Shown piece after piece: positions 20,976 through 30,437 of a DNA stretch of 52,544 nt. The translations under genes and the position numbers were made by a program. The stretch is from Chrysophaeum taylorii (lineage: Eukaryota; Sar; Pelagophyceae; Pelagomonadales; Pelagomonadaceae): NCBI GenBank assembly GCA_029834535.1, contig JAQMWT010000281.1, forward strand, positions 1 to 52,544. The letters are read 5' to 3'. Positions within the stretch are counted from its first letter, which is position 1; every line of letters starts with the position of its first letter. Under the pieces are notes generated by a model. That model ran no database searches. It was not told where the DNA came from and saw nothing but the letters and a program-made list of their open reading frames with translations.

Positions 20976-21660
20976 TCACGATGCGCGAAAATGCAGAAGA
21001 GGTGGACGCAATGATTCGCAAGCGGAAGGCGGAGGAGGAAGCAGGCGACTCGTACCACCTTCGACTGTCAGAGGCTTCTTTAAAAAGTTGTTGGTGACGG
21101 CGCGGCGCGCGGAGTTGCAGCAGAAGGCGGCGACGTCTGCGGCGGCGTCTGCGGCGGTGCCGACGGAAAAGAAGGAGCGAAAGAGGCGGTCACTGGAGTT
21201 GTTGAACGTGCCAACGAGGTGCCCGTCGCGATACCGGAACGTGCAATCCGTCGTGGGCACCCACGAGTACGTCAATCAATTCGAGGCCGAGGGGCGGTAG
21301 AAAAACGACGAGCCTACCCAGGAGGAGGCGTGCAAAGTCGCGTTCTGAGTAACTGGCGCCGGACGGTCGAGGAGTTGGAAACCAATCTTGCTGCAGCAGG
21401 CACACCTTCCGACCTTCCCGTCACGTACCTCAAGGGCATCATCGTCTCCCGCACTGGCGCATGTCCCAAGGCTAAGAACAACAGGGAGGTCGATGGCCAA
21501 AAGCCCCTTCTCGCAGAATGCGACAGCGCCCTCCGAGTTATCACCAACACGCAATGTCCACCCACCCCCGCGCTGCCGACGCTCGCTCCAAGGCTCCCGT
21601 CGAACAGCAATGCCGACGAGCCCAAGACCCCTATGAAGACCCAGCTGCGTCGACTGTGAC
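20976..21660 (+). other. Unknown coding-like plus-strand segments in the long-TIR element
   Basis: Starting about 20978, a helical highly charged segment (MRENAEEVDAMIRKRKAEEE) leads through changing frames to TARRAELQQKAATSAAASAA, EKKERKRRSLELLNVPTRCP and VEELETNLAAAGTPSDLPVT. This reads as one broken or spliced plus-strand gene. Divergent from ORF 1, with starts only about 100 bases apart, so the space between 20873 and 20975 may hold a bidirectional promoter. Family unknown. Confidence 0.35.
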
Positions 21661-22240
21661 ACCTGCATCCCCAACGTCGCCCGCGATGACGAGGGCTTTT
21701 TCGTCTGACTCGAATGCGGTGCCGTGCAGCTGGAATATACCCGAGTTTGTTGTGGACCCACCCACCGCAAAACGATTGACTTCGAGGGACCACCATCGCG
21801 ATGGATATCATCATTCCCCAAACCCGGCCCAATCCGTACCTCCTGTCCACCACCGTGTCCCTTTATAGATGTGCTTCGCATGGCGGCCAGCCAACCGGAA
21901 AGTCCAGGCGCATCAGACCGCCTGCTGCCACCACGGAGCCTTACGTCCCATTGTTCGGCGCGACACGACGCTCAAACCACCGTGCTCCTCGCGGCTAGCG
22001 GACCAACGGAGCAAGCCATCCAGGTGAAAACAACACGCGAGGGCTCACTGCCCCATCCGGTCTCCTGACTTCGTGAATTGGGCTTCGAATCAAATAAAAA
22101 GCTACAGCCCCAAGCCCACCAACGGAGACCCATATGTTTTATTAGCAGCCGCCGCCCTTGCCCTCGCGGCAGGGTAAAAAATCTTGAACGGGTGATGATC
22201 ATCGCGATTCGAACATTCGGAAGCATGCACAGTCACCGGC
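21661..22240 (+). other. Possible Cys-rich coding remnant
   Basis: Around 21655-21860 the plus strand can be read, with one shift, as CDTCIPNVARDDEGFF, then ECGAVQLEYTRVCCGP and PPSRWISSFPKP, with Cys pairs (C-x-x-C, CC). This might be a small zinc-binding domain. The rest to 22240 shows nothing I can support. Confidence 0.25.
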
Positions 22241-22934
22241 GTGAATAACCTCGAGCTAACTTACTTTACGGCACAAAAATTTACCGCAACGGGAAACAGC
22301 GCGGGGTGTCGCGGGGTGGTCGGCCGAAGGCAGCACGTTCGCGGCAATGTGCCGAAGAGCAACAGGGCCCTCCGCATTCGGGTCAGATCGCGAAGTCGGA
22401 GTTATCGGAGGTGGAGTTGGGGATGTTGGCGTTGGGGATGTTGGAGTCCCAGTCGGCGCAATTGGCATTTTCATCTTGGTCGTGGACGCGCTCGGTTGGA
22501 GCTCAGTGATGAGGGGGCGCCGTGGGGTGTGCTGTTTCGTAGGGCCACGCGGGCTTCTTTCGAGAAAGGTTTTAAGCCTTCTGGCCGTAGACTTCGTCTC
22601 ACCCGCTGCCTCGCAACCGGCGAAGCCACCAAATTCGCCTCCAGAGCGTATGGCTCCGGGTCGCCCGTCTCGACATCTACCTCACGCTTCCTGCGCCCGT
22701 CTCGACGTCTGCCTTACGCTTGCAGAACATCTTCCCAACGTTTTCCACCGTGACCAAGTGGTAAAACCAACTGGTGCCGAAAAACAAGAACATGGACTGT
22801 GTCGCGCCGCACGCGCCAAGACGTAACAATCTCAGCATCACCATCAGCGCCATGTTGCCGGGCCTCATCACCGCCCTGCCAGCTAGCCCGCGCGTGCTCT
22901 GTAGTCTTCCTCACACGTCATCGTGGTTTTCGGG
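22241..22934. other. Unresolved inner end of the long-TIR element
   Basis: Frames overlap on both strands (plus 22241-22753 and minus 22677-22871). The minus frame has a hydrophobic N-terminus and basic C-terminus; a short GATGTTGGCGTTGGG-type repeat lies at 22420-22450. I cannot choose between them. Confidence 0.25.
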
Positions 22935-23018
22935 CCGTTCGATGCAAGTTGACGTAAAGAAAACGGACGTAGTGTCGAGTGGCCTGTACACCGACGCTTA
23001 AACCTAGTTGATCCGTTA

Positions 23019-23374
23019 CCCTGATCGGCGACTGCGGTTGCGATGGAGGACGGTGCCTCATGAATCCTGAGCCTTGCGAGGGCATCCGCCCTCCCGGCGT
23101 AGGTTTGCGCCTATTCGCCTCCCGGGCGGGCCGGTTGGCAGCCGGAACGTTCGCAGTGGGACGGTGTATGGCCGGGGGGCGAAGACGGAAGGTTATCGAC
23201 GAGTTGGTTGTCAGTCACATCGCGGTCTCCTCGTCGCATGGCGACAAGCTTGATGGTCTCTCTCCGCCGACCGACCTTTCGGCGCTCCTCGTCTACAGGC
23301 CCGTGATTCCGGACTGGCTCCTGTCGGTCCGGCCTGGCTCCCATGCTCGGGAGAGGTCTGAAGTTAGTTAGTTA
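23019..23374 (+). mobile_element. SINE-like retroposon nested in right TIR
   Basis: About 356 bp, ending in AGTTAGTTAG. A 9-bp target duplication GATCCGTTA lies at 23010-23018 and 23375-23383; the left arm has the uninterrupted target (CCGTTAACGGATCAACTAGG). It belongs to the same subfamily as the 6625-6974 copy, different from the copy in the left arm, so the two insertions are independent. Confidence 0.85.
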
Positions 23375-23524
23375 GATCCGTTAACGGACGGCTGCGTCAG
23401 CTTAACGGACAGCATCCAATTTGTTCTCTCCGATTCTCAAAACTATTTGACTCCCGATAAACTATTACACGACTTTCGAAAAAGTAACTATTACAGCACC
23501 ACTCCCCGATAAACTATTACGTAA

Positions 23525-24335
23525 CTCCCACAAAACAACTATATACTTCGCCGACGAACACGCACGTAAAGGTATCGACTCCCACAAAACGACTATATAC
23601 TTAGCCAACGGACACGCACCTAAAGTACTGACTCCCACAAAACAACTATATACTTAGCGAACGGACACGCACCTAAAGTACTCACTCCCACAAAACGACT
23701 ATATACTTCGCCGACGAACACGCACGTAAGGGTATCGTCTCCCGCAAACCGACTATATACTTCGCCAACGGACACGCACCTAAAGTACTGACTCCCACAA
23801 AACAACTATATACTTCGCCGACGAACACGCACGTAAAGGTATCGACTCCCACAAAACAACTATATACTTCGCCGACGAACACGCACGTAAAGGTATCGAC
23901 TCCCACAAAACAACTATATACTTGGCGAACGGACACGCACCTAAAGTACTGACTCCCACAAAACGACTATATACTTCGCCGACGAACACGCACGTAAAGG
24001 TATCGACAACGAACACGCACGTAAAGGTATCGACTCCCACAAAACAACTATATACTTAGCGAACGGACACGCACCTAAAGTACTGACTCCCACAAAACGA
24101 CTATATACTTCGCCGACGAACACGCACGTAAAGGTATCGACTCTCACAAAACGACTATATACTTAGCCAACGGGCACGCACCTAAAGTACTGACTCCCAC
24201 AAAACGACTATATACTTCGCTAACGGACACGCGCCTAAAGTACTCACTCCCACAAAACAACTATATACTTCGCCAACGGACGCGCACCTAAAGTACTGAC
24301 TCCCACAAACCGACTATATACTTAGCGAACGGACA
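23525..24335. repeat. 53/54-bp tandem array, right arm
   Basis: About 14-15 units, reverse complement of the left array with the same two variants. One unit near 24005 is shortened. The copy number differs from the left arm. Confidence 0.9.
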
Positions 24336-24385
24336 CGTAGGGTACTGCGGCCCCAGAATTACTATTCGCCAAACGGCCTACAGTA

Positions 24386-24447
24386 TACTGGGACAGGTGA
24401 ACTTACTAGGGTTAGAGATTGGGACTAGGTGAACTTACTGGCCTGCA
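24386..24447 (+). mobile_element. Helitron-derived unit, 3' part (split copy)
   Basis: Completes the copy begun at 14059: TACTGGGACAGGTGAACTTA through GGCCTGCACTTGT. Confidence 0.85.
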
Positions 24448-24835
24448 CTTGTCTTTAAATGTCGACTGCTAAGAGGGGGGTGTGTGTGGGGAGCATGAAG
24501 GATGTGGGTGGGTTTGTGGGGTATGAGGGATGTGCCTGACGGGCGGAGATAAGTACGCGGGACCTAGTCGGGGTCATCGCCGAGGCGTGGGGCAGGCGAA
24601 GAGAGGACGGGCCCCGCCCGTAGGTCGTACGCATGCTGCCGCCGGACGTATGTGCGACGAAGGGTGACGTCCTGCTGGGATCGGGCGGCCTGGGTGGGGT
24701 TCCCCGCGGCGGCGACATGGGTGAGGGCAGTGAGGGCACAGCGAGCCCGGCCTAATGCGTTGGCGATCCCCCACTCACGGTAGATGCGGCGAGTTTGGGC
24801 TGCCTTTGCCTCTGTGAAGTTGGCGCAGCCGCTTG
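24448..24835 (-). pseudogene. Non-LTR retrotransposon 3' end, nuclease-like C-terminus
   Basis: Minus-strand coding from about 24835 to a stop at 24564 gives the C-terminal part of the protein also seen at 31396-32230: SGCANFTEAKAAQTRRIYRE, then ANALGRARCALTALTHV, plus about 45 further residues ending at GDDPD that are missing there. It is followed by the 3' UTR (24563 down to 24448) with GAGGGATGTGCCTGACGGG and ending in CGACATTTAAAGAC on the minus strand. The 5' part is cut off at about 24836. The fragment abuts the Helitron terminus exactly. Confidence 0.6.
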
Positions 24836-24839
24836 TCTT

Positions 24840-26530
24840 ACTCTTAGTGAGCAAACATACGGTTCGGTGACAAAACAGGGCGCGCCGTGATCAAGCTTTC
24901 AGCGGTTCTGCATATCGCGCTGTGACTCCGGAGCGTCCTTCGACTTCGAAACGAACGATGATGAGGACGGTATCGATGTGGGCTTCGCTCAGGTCGAGCG
25001 GGAGCGTGGTGGTAACACGCCGACGTCGGTTGACCACGACGCCGATAAAGAAAACAAGAAGTCGCGTGTTCTGACGAAGGTAAACGATTATGAGAGATCG
25101 CCGCGTACGCTGTCGCAGCTCAGAGCGTGCAAACACGAGGCTCCACTTTACTCAACCTAGCCGAACAATGCCAAGTTCAGCATGTGTGTTCTCGAGGCCG
25201 ACTTGCAGCAGATGATGTTCGACACGGGCGGCAAGTTGACGGCGTGTACAACATGGTCTACAGCGCGACAGCGCTGTCGTTCAAGTGCTATATGCAAGGT
25301 GCAGCTTTTATGTGCGCGCTGCCCGTTGTGATGTGCAAGTAGACAATATCGTCACGTGTGCTAAAAGGCACACCTGCTCCGAACCTTCGTGCCGACAAAG
25401 ATCCGGCTATCGCGCGAAGCACTTCTGCGAGGCCGTGTCGGTCCTCATCAAGGGCTTTATGGAGGGCAAGTCAGGCGGCTCTTCTCGGCGTATGCGTTTG
25501 ATAGACATCTGCAACAATGTCATCCGCCAAAGGCACGAGATGACGAACCGGGATCGTTCGCTGCAGTCTGCCATAAACATCGAACTAATAAGGCGCATCC
25601 GAATAATCTTGGGCGACGAAAGAGCGTGGTATCAGCGCTGTCTTACGTAGGCCTTGTTTGTGGATGTTGTTCTGCGAGTATTCGCATGTTGATGTCGTAC
25701 TGATGACTGGGTTAGAATTACAGGGGTGGTGTCAGCGATCTTCCCGGAGCGAGGCTGTCGGCGTCTTGACATCCCTTCGCGCCGCAGCTTGTATTTGCCG
25801 ACTTTCTCGTACAGTTCTCGACGGTGCAGCAGCAGCGGGAGATCTTGCGGCGGGGCGGGGTTGTCGAGATGCTCGAGGAGGAGGAGGAGGATAAGGAGGG
25901 GTTCACTTACGGTCGTGCGAGTTGTTTATGCAGGCGTAATGGCACGTGTTCGCGTTGCCGTCCCATGTCCAAGCTGGACAGCTAACTCCGGATCGGGTAC
26001 GCGAAGGTGAGGAACTCCCGAACGTGGTCCTGTACGGTCCCGCACAAGTGTGGGACTACACTCTTTGGGTGCGCCAGGGGCGTTGCTCGCGTAGTTTCTC
26101 GAGGTCGTCGAGTTTCGCGTTCTCGACCCCGAGTCGATTATCAAAGACGCGCTCTCTCTCGGATTTTGGGATGCAGAATGGGGTGATCCGTCTCACGCAG
26201 ACCATGTAAGTCTGGTGTCCGATGTCCGCTTGTTGCTGAAGAATGACGTACGATCACGGGAACACCACCGTGGTGAGTCGCGGTTTGGGTGGCTTCTACG
26301 AACGATGAAAGGTACGAGAATGGGCCCAGCTTAAGTACGCCAAGCCGTGGGAATCTGCTCTCGAGGCCGCGTGTCGCTGCCCGCTCTCCTTGCGTATCGC
26401 CGCGCTGTCTTAGGATGGACCTCCTTATAAGGCGGTCATGGGGGGGTGCCCATGCCGCGCGTGTAACGCCACGGTAGATTCTGCGCAGCTGCACCACCTA
26501 GCTCTCGTTTTTAAAGCATTTTCGCACCAA
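24840..26530 (+). pseudogene. Decayed unknown coding region
   Basis: A series of plus-strand segments with protein-like text in changing frames: DFETNDDEDGIDVGFAQVE near 24945, NAKFSMCVLEADLQQMMFDT at 25165, a longer stretch 25330-25640 with AKHFCEAVSVLIKGFMEGKS, QFSTVQQQREILRRGGVVEM near 25810, and FRVLDPESIIKDALSLGFWD near 26110. Direction and spacing are consistent with one or two genes that have lost their frame, or with introns I cannot place. No family recognised. None of this recurs elsewhere in the window, so it may be host or captured sequence. Confidence 0.35.
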
Positions 26531-26539
26531 AAGCGCTCA

Positions 26540-26758
26540 CGCGCCCCCTAAAAAAGCCTCCTTAAGTTTGATTTAATAAGCCAAAGTTTGGTCAATACCG
26601 TGGAAGTTTGAGGAACAGTGATCAAACTTGTTGACCAAACTTACAAGGTTACTAATCAAACATAAAGGGTTGATTGATCAAACATAATGCAACTTCGGAG
26701 TGACCAAACTTAACTGATCAAACTTCTATTACAAGTGACCAAACTTGTGAATCTTCTT
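26540..26758. repeat. Cluster of AAGTTTGGTCA / TGACCAAACTT motifs
   Basis: At least eight motifs in both orientations, AT-rich, without open frame. It continues at 27820-27910 on the other side of a Helitron unit, and relates to 13960-14058. Confidence 0.7.
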
Positions 26759-26759
26759 A

Positions 26760-27819
26760 ACTACTAATCGACAGATGTTTGTCTGTCTGTCTGTTTGTTT
26801 GTTTGTCTGTCCCTCGATTTAGGGTAAGGATCAGGTAGGCGCGAGAGTAAGGATCAGGTAGGCGCGAGAGCCAGACAGTGATCCTCTAAGCCGTCTACGG
26901 CGACCTCGCAGACTATTTCCACGACCCGCGGCGGCTCTTTCAGCGCGCCATTCTCACGCCCCGTCGAAACGATGTTGTCGATGCTGACAACGCGCGCATG
27001 ACCGCGGCCCTTTTTTCCCGGAGACGAGGCGTCGGAGTTCTTTTCGGCTGACTAGGTTGGGTCGGAAGCCGACGCCTCGCTCTTTACAGTCGAGTTTTCG
27101 ACTCCCTGACAACCAACGGCATGCGGACTTTGATCGCGAGCTTATAGTCTTCGCAACCTCGACCCGTCGCACGGCCACTGCAACGGTACCAGATACATGA
27201 TCGATCGTGTCGTGTCACCGAGGCTCCTCCAACCTGTATCCCTTAAGGCCCGCCGACGCCAAACGACCACCAAGAGCCAGGGCCAGACGCCCCGCGAGGT
27301 CGGCGTCCTCTTGGCGAAGCCCGTCTTCTGCCACGTCCAGCTCTACGTGGCTCTCTGTCGATCGGCAACCCCGAGGACATCCTCTTCTTGGTCGACGACT
27401 CCACCCTACTCCACACGTGCTGCGCAATACCGATAAGCCCCCTCCCAGCGTCTACACGCGCACTATAGGTTAACTTACTGGGACCAGGTGAACTTACTGG
27501 GGTTAGAGATTGGGACTAGGTGAACTTAGTGACCAGGTGAACTTACTGAGACCACGTGTGAACTTACTGGGGTTTTTAGAGTGAACGCAAAGGCTAGCGG
27601 CGTGTACGGATAAAAGCATCTTAGATTGGCGGAGGTGAGAGCGACGAGCTCGAAGGAGAGTGGGGTTAGTGGGTGTGAGCACGAGTGGGTTTACGCCAAA
27701 CTTACTGGGGTTAGAGATTGGGACTAGGTGAACTTACTGACCAGGTGAACGTAACGGGACTAGGTGAACTTACTGGGGTTAGAGATTGGGACTAGGTGAA
27801 CTTACTGGCCTGCACTTGT
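26760..27819 (+). mobile_element. Helitron-derived unit
   Basis: Complete single copy from ACTACTAATCGACAG to GCCTGCACTTGT, inserted into the AAGTTTGGTCA repeat without visible target duplication, as expected for Helitrons. The helicase remnant has NKSQGQTPREVGVLLAKPVF and HVQLYVALCRSA in one frame and FHDPRRLFQRAIL in another. Confidence 0.85.
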
Positions 27820-28370
27820 TTTCCCTTAAACATACATCATATCGAGCAAACTTGAAAGAAATTGACCAAACTTGTTGACCAAACTTGAACGATCCCTTTT
27901 ATTAATTAATGAAACTGCCGAGCATTTAGCATGCAGTGGTAAGTCACCTGGGAAACCATCCCGTCTCATCATGAACGTCTGGAAGGTTAATTCGGGGAAT
28001 GAAAGGTTATGTTCCCTATATCCTCAGAACACGGCAGGCGGCATCTAGAACTACTCGAGAAAGGTTAAGTGTGTAGTGCTACACACCTCGGGACGCGCTA
28101 GACCATGATGATGAGCTTGAGCACAAATCAGAGGACTAATTGGCTGTGTAGAAAGGAAGAAGAAGGGCAAGGAAGAGATCACGTTCTCAACGAACGGATA
28201 AGGGTAAGAGGCAGCAGATTTCTCTGCACCCCCTCGAGATGTCTTAAGCGCAAGGTGCGACTATAGAACACCTCTGGAGAAAGATGATGATGAAGGAAAG
28301 AAAAAGGAGAATACAGTCTTGATGGTCGCAGAGGTCACATACGAAGCATCAAGAGTATAGAAGGGGTGTC
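27820..28370. other. Repeat remainder and possible copia 3' end
   Basis: 27820-27910 completes the AAGTTTGGTCA repeat. 27920-28370 is where the 3' LTR of the minus-strand copia would be expected; there is a purine-rich GAGGGGGTGCAGAGAAA on the minus strand near 28220 and a TGTGTAGC/GCTACACA-like palindrome near 28075, but I found no second copy to prove an LTR. Confidence 0.4.
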
Positions 28371-29960
28371 TTAGGGCTTGGACTTGGTGGAGCTGAGTGT
28401 AGACTTGAAGCTTTTGACCAGAACGTTGCGAAACACAGGTACGACAGACAGTGTGTTAGGGCTATCTGAGGTGGTGGACATCGTTACTGGTTCGAGAGTA
28501 TTGGTATCGTCGTCGTCAGCTTCTGCCGTAAGGTGGTGAACACCAATAGCAGAATGGTGCGGTACCATGCGAAACGTGAGTGCAAGTAAAGCATTCAGTA
28601 TGGATGGCACCAGCGAGTCGAGTTGTAGGGTGTCCAGTTGGTTTTCCAAGAAGTTGGACTCAGCGAACGGATCCGAGAAGATAGAAGAGTCTTCCGATTC
28701 ACATGAGAGCGGAATGCTCTGAATGCATGAGAGCAACTTGTCACGCAGATGAAGGAGGTGATCGTCCGGGGAGGAGAGGCTGGCGGCATATTGGTCATGA
28801 GCGGTAAGAGTTAAGCGAGACAACAGCTCAGTGATCTTGTACAGTGTTATAAGTAACACGTGGGCGTTGGCTGTAGGAGGAAAGAGCCGGTTCTCCAGGG
28901 AGGTGATTGAAGCAATGGCAGCCTGTAGATCTGTGCGTAGAGATAGATTCTCAGCACTGAGAGTGTTGACCTTGCGGATGTGTATTCGAAGAGTTTCCTG
29001 GAGTTGTTCGACTTGTTGACGCAGGGCATCGAAATCATCAAGCGAAGCAGAAGGCGCAGGGTGTGTCGATGGCGAAGACATCTCCAGAGTAGGGTCTGAT
29101 GTGGAGAGTGAGTAGTTTAACGACGTTTCGGCCAACACATACTGTGCAAGTAGGGGGTGTTTCGCGTTTAAAAAGCGCAGAAAGTCTTGGTGTTCTGCCT
29201 GAGTATAAGTGGGGCCGAACATTACATCCAGGAGTGACGGACGTTTTGTATCTTCTGAAGATGATACGTAGTCGTCAAGATGTTGTACCCACGATTGGGC
29301 AACAGTAGTAACCACATGTTGGAATTTTGAGGGCTTGAACATAGCCTGAGCTTTGCGACTCTGTGTTCGAACAAGAGTCACAAGGAAATTAAGATGCTCA
29401 AGGTGCATCTGTGTTACAAGCCGAATATCCCGTGCTAATGGTAGTTGTGTGGTGGGATCTGTGGCTGTATCGGATACGGATAAGACCAAGTTAACAAGTG
29501 ACGGGTGTTGAGCTAGCATACTTGTCAAAAGAGTGTACAACTCCCTTGGCAAATGATAGATGCGTATGAGGGTAGCGCGTATATGACCAGCTGAGCGCGC
29601 ATCACAAGGGAATTGGAAGGAAGTATCATTGCGAGCACATACGGTAGGTTGTGTAGGCACCTGATCAGTATTTTGACACGCGAAGCACAGACCCATAGTA
29701 ATAGCCGAGATGGGGATGTGACCATTCTTCTTATGGTCGTCCGTGTTGAGGTGACTCAGCACTTCGGTGGGGAGTTCACGAGGTGTTTGCGCCTTGGAAC
29801 TGTACGTGGTCGAGTCGAGGAAAGTCGGTTGTCCAAGATCATTGAGGCATTGCGTACAAAAGGACGACAAAATGAAACGCTCGCGTTTGGGGCCTCTATA
29901 GCAGCCAATAGAAGCAATAGCAGGAGCAGCTTCCCAAGGTATAGTAATGGGTAAGCGCAT
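28371..29960 (-). CDS. Copia third ORF, main frame (529 aa)
   Basis: A long clean minus-strand frame downstream of copia pol. It shows two C-x-x-C pairs near the N-terminus (FCTQCLNDLG and LCFACQNTDQ), which could form one zinc-binding unit; a middle helical region; a strong coiled coil at about residues 305-355 (DALRQQVEQLQETLRIHIRK, NTLSAENLSLRTDLQAAI); and a C-terminal helical domain with acidic tail. The N-terminal frame at 29975-30435 probably belongs to the same protein, offset by a frameshift or small intron near 29970. Coiled coil plus possible zinc unit would suit a gag-type assembly protein, but its position after pol is unusual. It has no zinc knuckle. Confidence 0.6.
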   Translation of the reverse strand: MRLPITIPWEAAPAIASIGCYRGPKRERFILSSFCTQCLNDLGQPTFLDSTTYSSKAQTPRELPTEVLSHLNTDDHKKNGHIPISAITMGLCFACQNTDQVPTQPTVCARNDTSFQFPCDARSAGHIRATLIRIYHLPRELYTLLTSMLAQHPSLVNLVLSVSDTATDPTTQLPLARDIRLVTQMHLEHLNFLVTLVRTQSRKAQAMFKPSKFQHVVTTVAQSWVQHLDDYVSSSEDTKRPSLLDVMFGPTYTQAEHQDFLRFLNAKHPLLAQYVLAETSLNYSLSTSDPTLEMSSPSTHPAPSASLDDFDALRQQVEQLQETLRIHIRKVNTLSAENLSLRTDLQAAIASITSLENRLFPPTANAHVLLITLYKITELLSRLTLTAHDQYAASLSSPDDHLLHLRDKLLSCIQSIPLSCESEDSSIFSDPFAESNFLENQLDTLQLDSLVPSILNALLALTFRMVPHHSAIGVHHLTAEADDDDTNTLEPVTMSTTSDSPNTLSVVPVFRNVLVKSFKSTLSSTKSKP

Positions 29961-29974
29961 GGATATGAATGTGG

Positions 29975-30435
29975 TCAGTTACACAAATAATGAAAAGTCA
30001 GTAGACCCATAGACGAATGTAGGACAGTGATGAGTTCCACTCGCATAAAAGAAGAGAGAAATGGGGTGACAGGGACACGGAAGTTCTCAAGGAGAGAGAT
30101 TCCTCGCTCGTACAAAGCATAGTCCATGCTGAGGCCGTCCTGGAGCGTTAGCGACTGAGGTGAGATATGTTCGGCTGGTGTCGGTGCAACAGCAGCAGCC
30201 TGTGGGGTAGCAGTGGTAGCAGTCATGGGTTGTCGCTTTTGCGACAACCTGGGAGAAGGTTCGGCCGTGGAGAGCGAGCGTGGGACTGTCTTTCGAACGA
30301 CTGGGGAGATGCCGCGGCCACGGGAGTGCCAAGAAAACGACATAAGCAACACTCACACGCGCACAAAAAATTTGTGGCAAAAGAAGGTAGGGCCAGGGCT
30401 AGTTTAACGACGTTGCGGTCAGTAGAGTTAGGCAT
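29975..30435 (-). CDS. Copia third ORF, N-terminal part
   Basis: ATG at 30435 lies three bases after the pol stop (TGA 30440-30438). The first frame reads MPNSTDRNVVKLALALPSF; about 80 bases later the protein-like text is in the frame 29975-30352 (RGISPVVRKTVPRSLS, then SLTLQDGLSMDYALYERGIS, FLSSFMRVELITVLHSSMG). The second half aligns with the remnants at 3962-4290 and 6319-6619. A GT...CCCCAG pair between about 30365 and 30295 would allow an intron here; otherwise it is frameshifted. Confidence 0.55.
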
Positions 30436-30437
30436 CT

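Larger units (their letters stand above)
15016..24385. mobile_element. 9.37-kb DNA element with long TIRs and TACTG target duplication
   Basis: The two ends are inverted copies beginning TACTGTAGGCCGTTTGG and continuing through the CAGTACCCTACG block, a 53-bp tandem array, a unique block around CAAATTGGATGCTGTCCG and an inner block ending near TTTACGTCAACTTGCA. The arms span about 15016-16305 and 22935-24385, including later SINE-like insertions. TACTG occurs immediately outside each end (15011-15015, 24386-24390), and the flanks rejoin to a normal Helitron unit, so the limits are well fixed. The interior (16306-22934) holds closely packed ORFs, mainly minus strand. I recognise no transposase, integrase, DNA polymerase, packaging ATPase or capsid protein. 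The five-base duplication and long arms recall virus-like or cut-and-paste elements, but the class is open. Confidence 0.85.
22935..24385 (-). repeat. Right terminal inverted repeat
   Basis: Inverted copy of the left arm, from ACGTAAA near 22955 outward to CGGCCTACAGTA at 24385. It has its own nested SINE-like copy at a different site (23019-23374) and a longer 53-bp tandem array than the left arm. Confidence 0.85.

Noticed and set aside
6625..23374. tRNA gene or tRNA-derived head in the SINE-like copies
   Set aside because: No A/B box pair at correct spacing and no cloverleaf that I could fold.
15070..24335. 53-bp arrays as CRISPR
   Set aside because: Units are contiguous variants of one sequence with no unique spacers, and the DNA is eukaryotic.
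15016..24385. Calling the long-TIR element a Maverick/Polinton
   Set aside because: Long TIRs, a 5-bp duplication and packed genes would fit, but size is small and I see no polymerase B, integrase, packaging ATPase, protease or capsid sequence.
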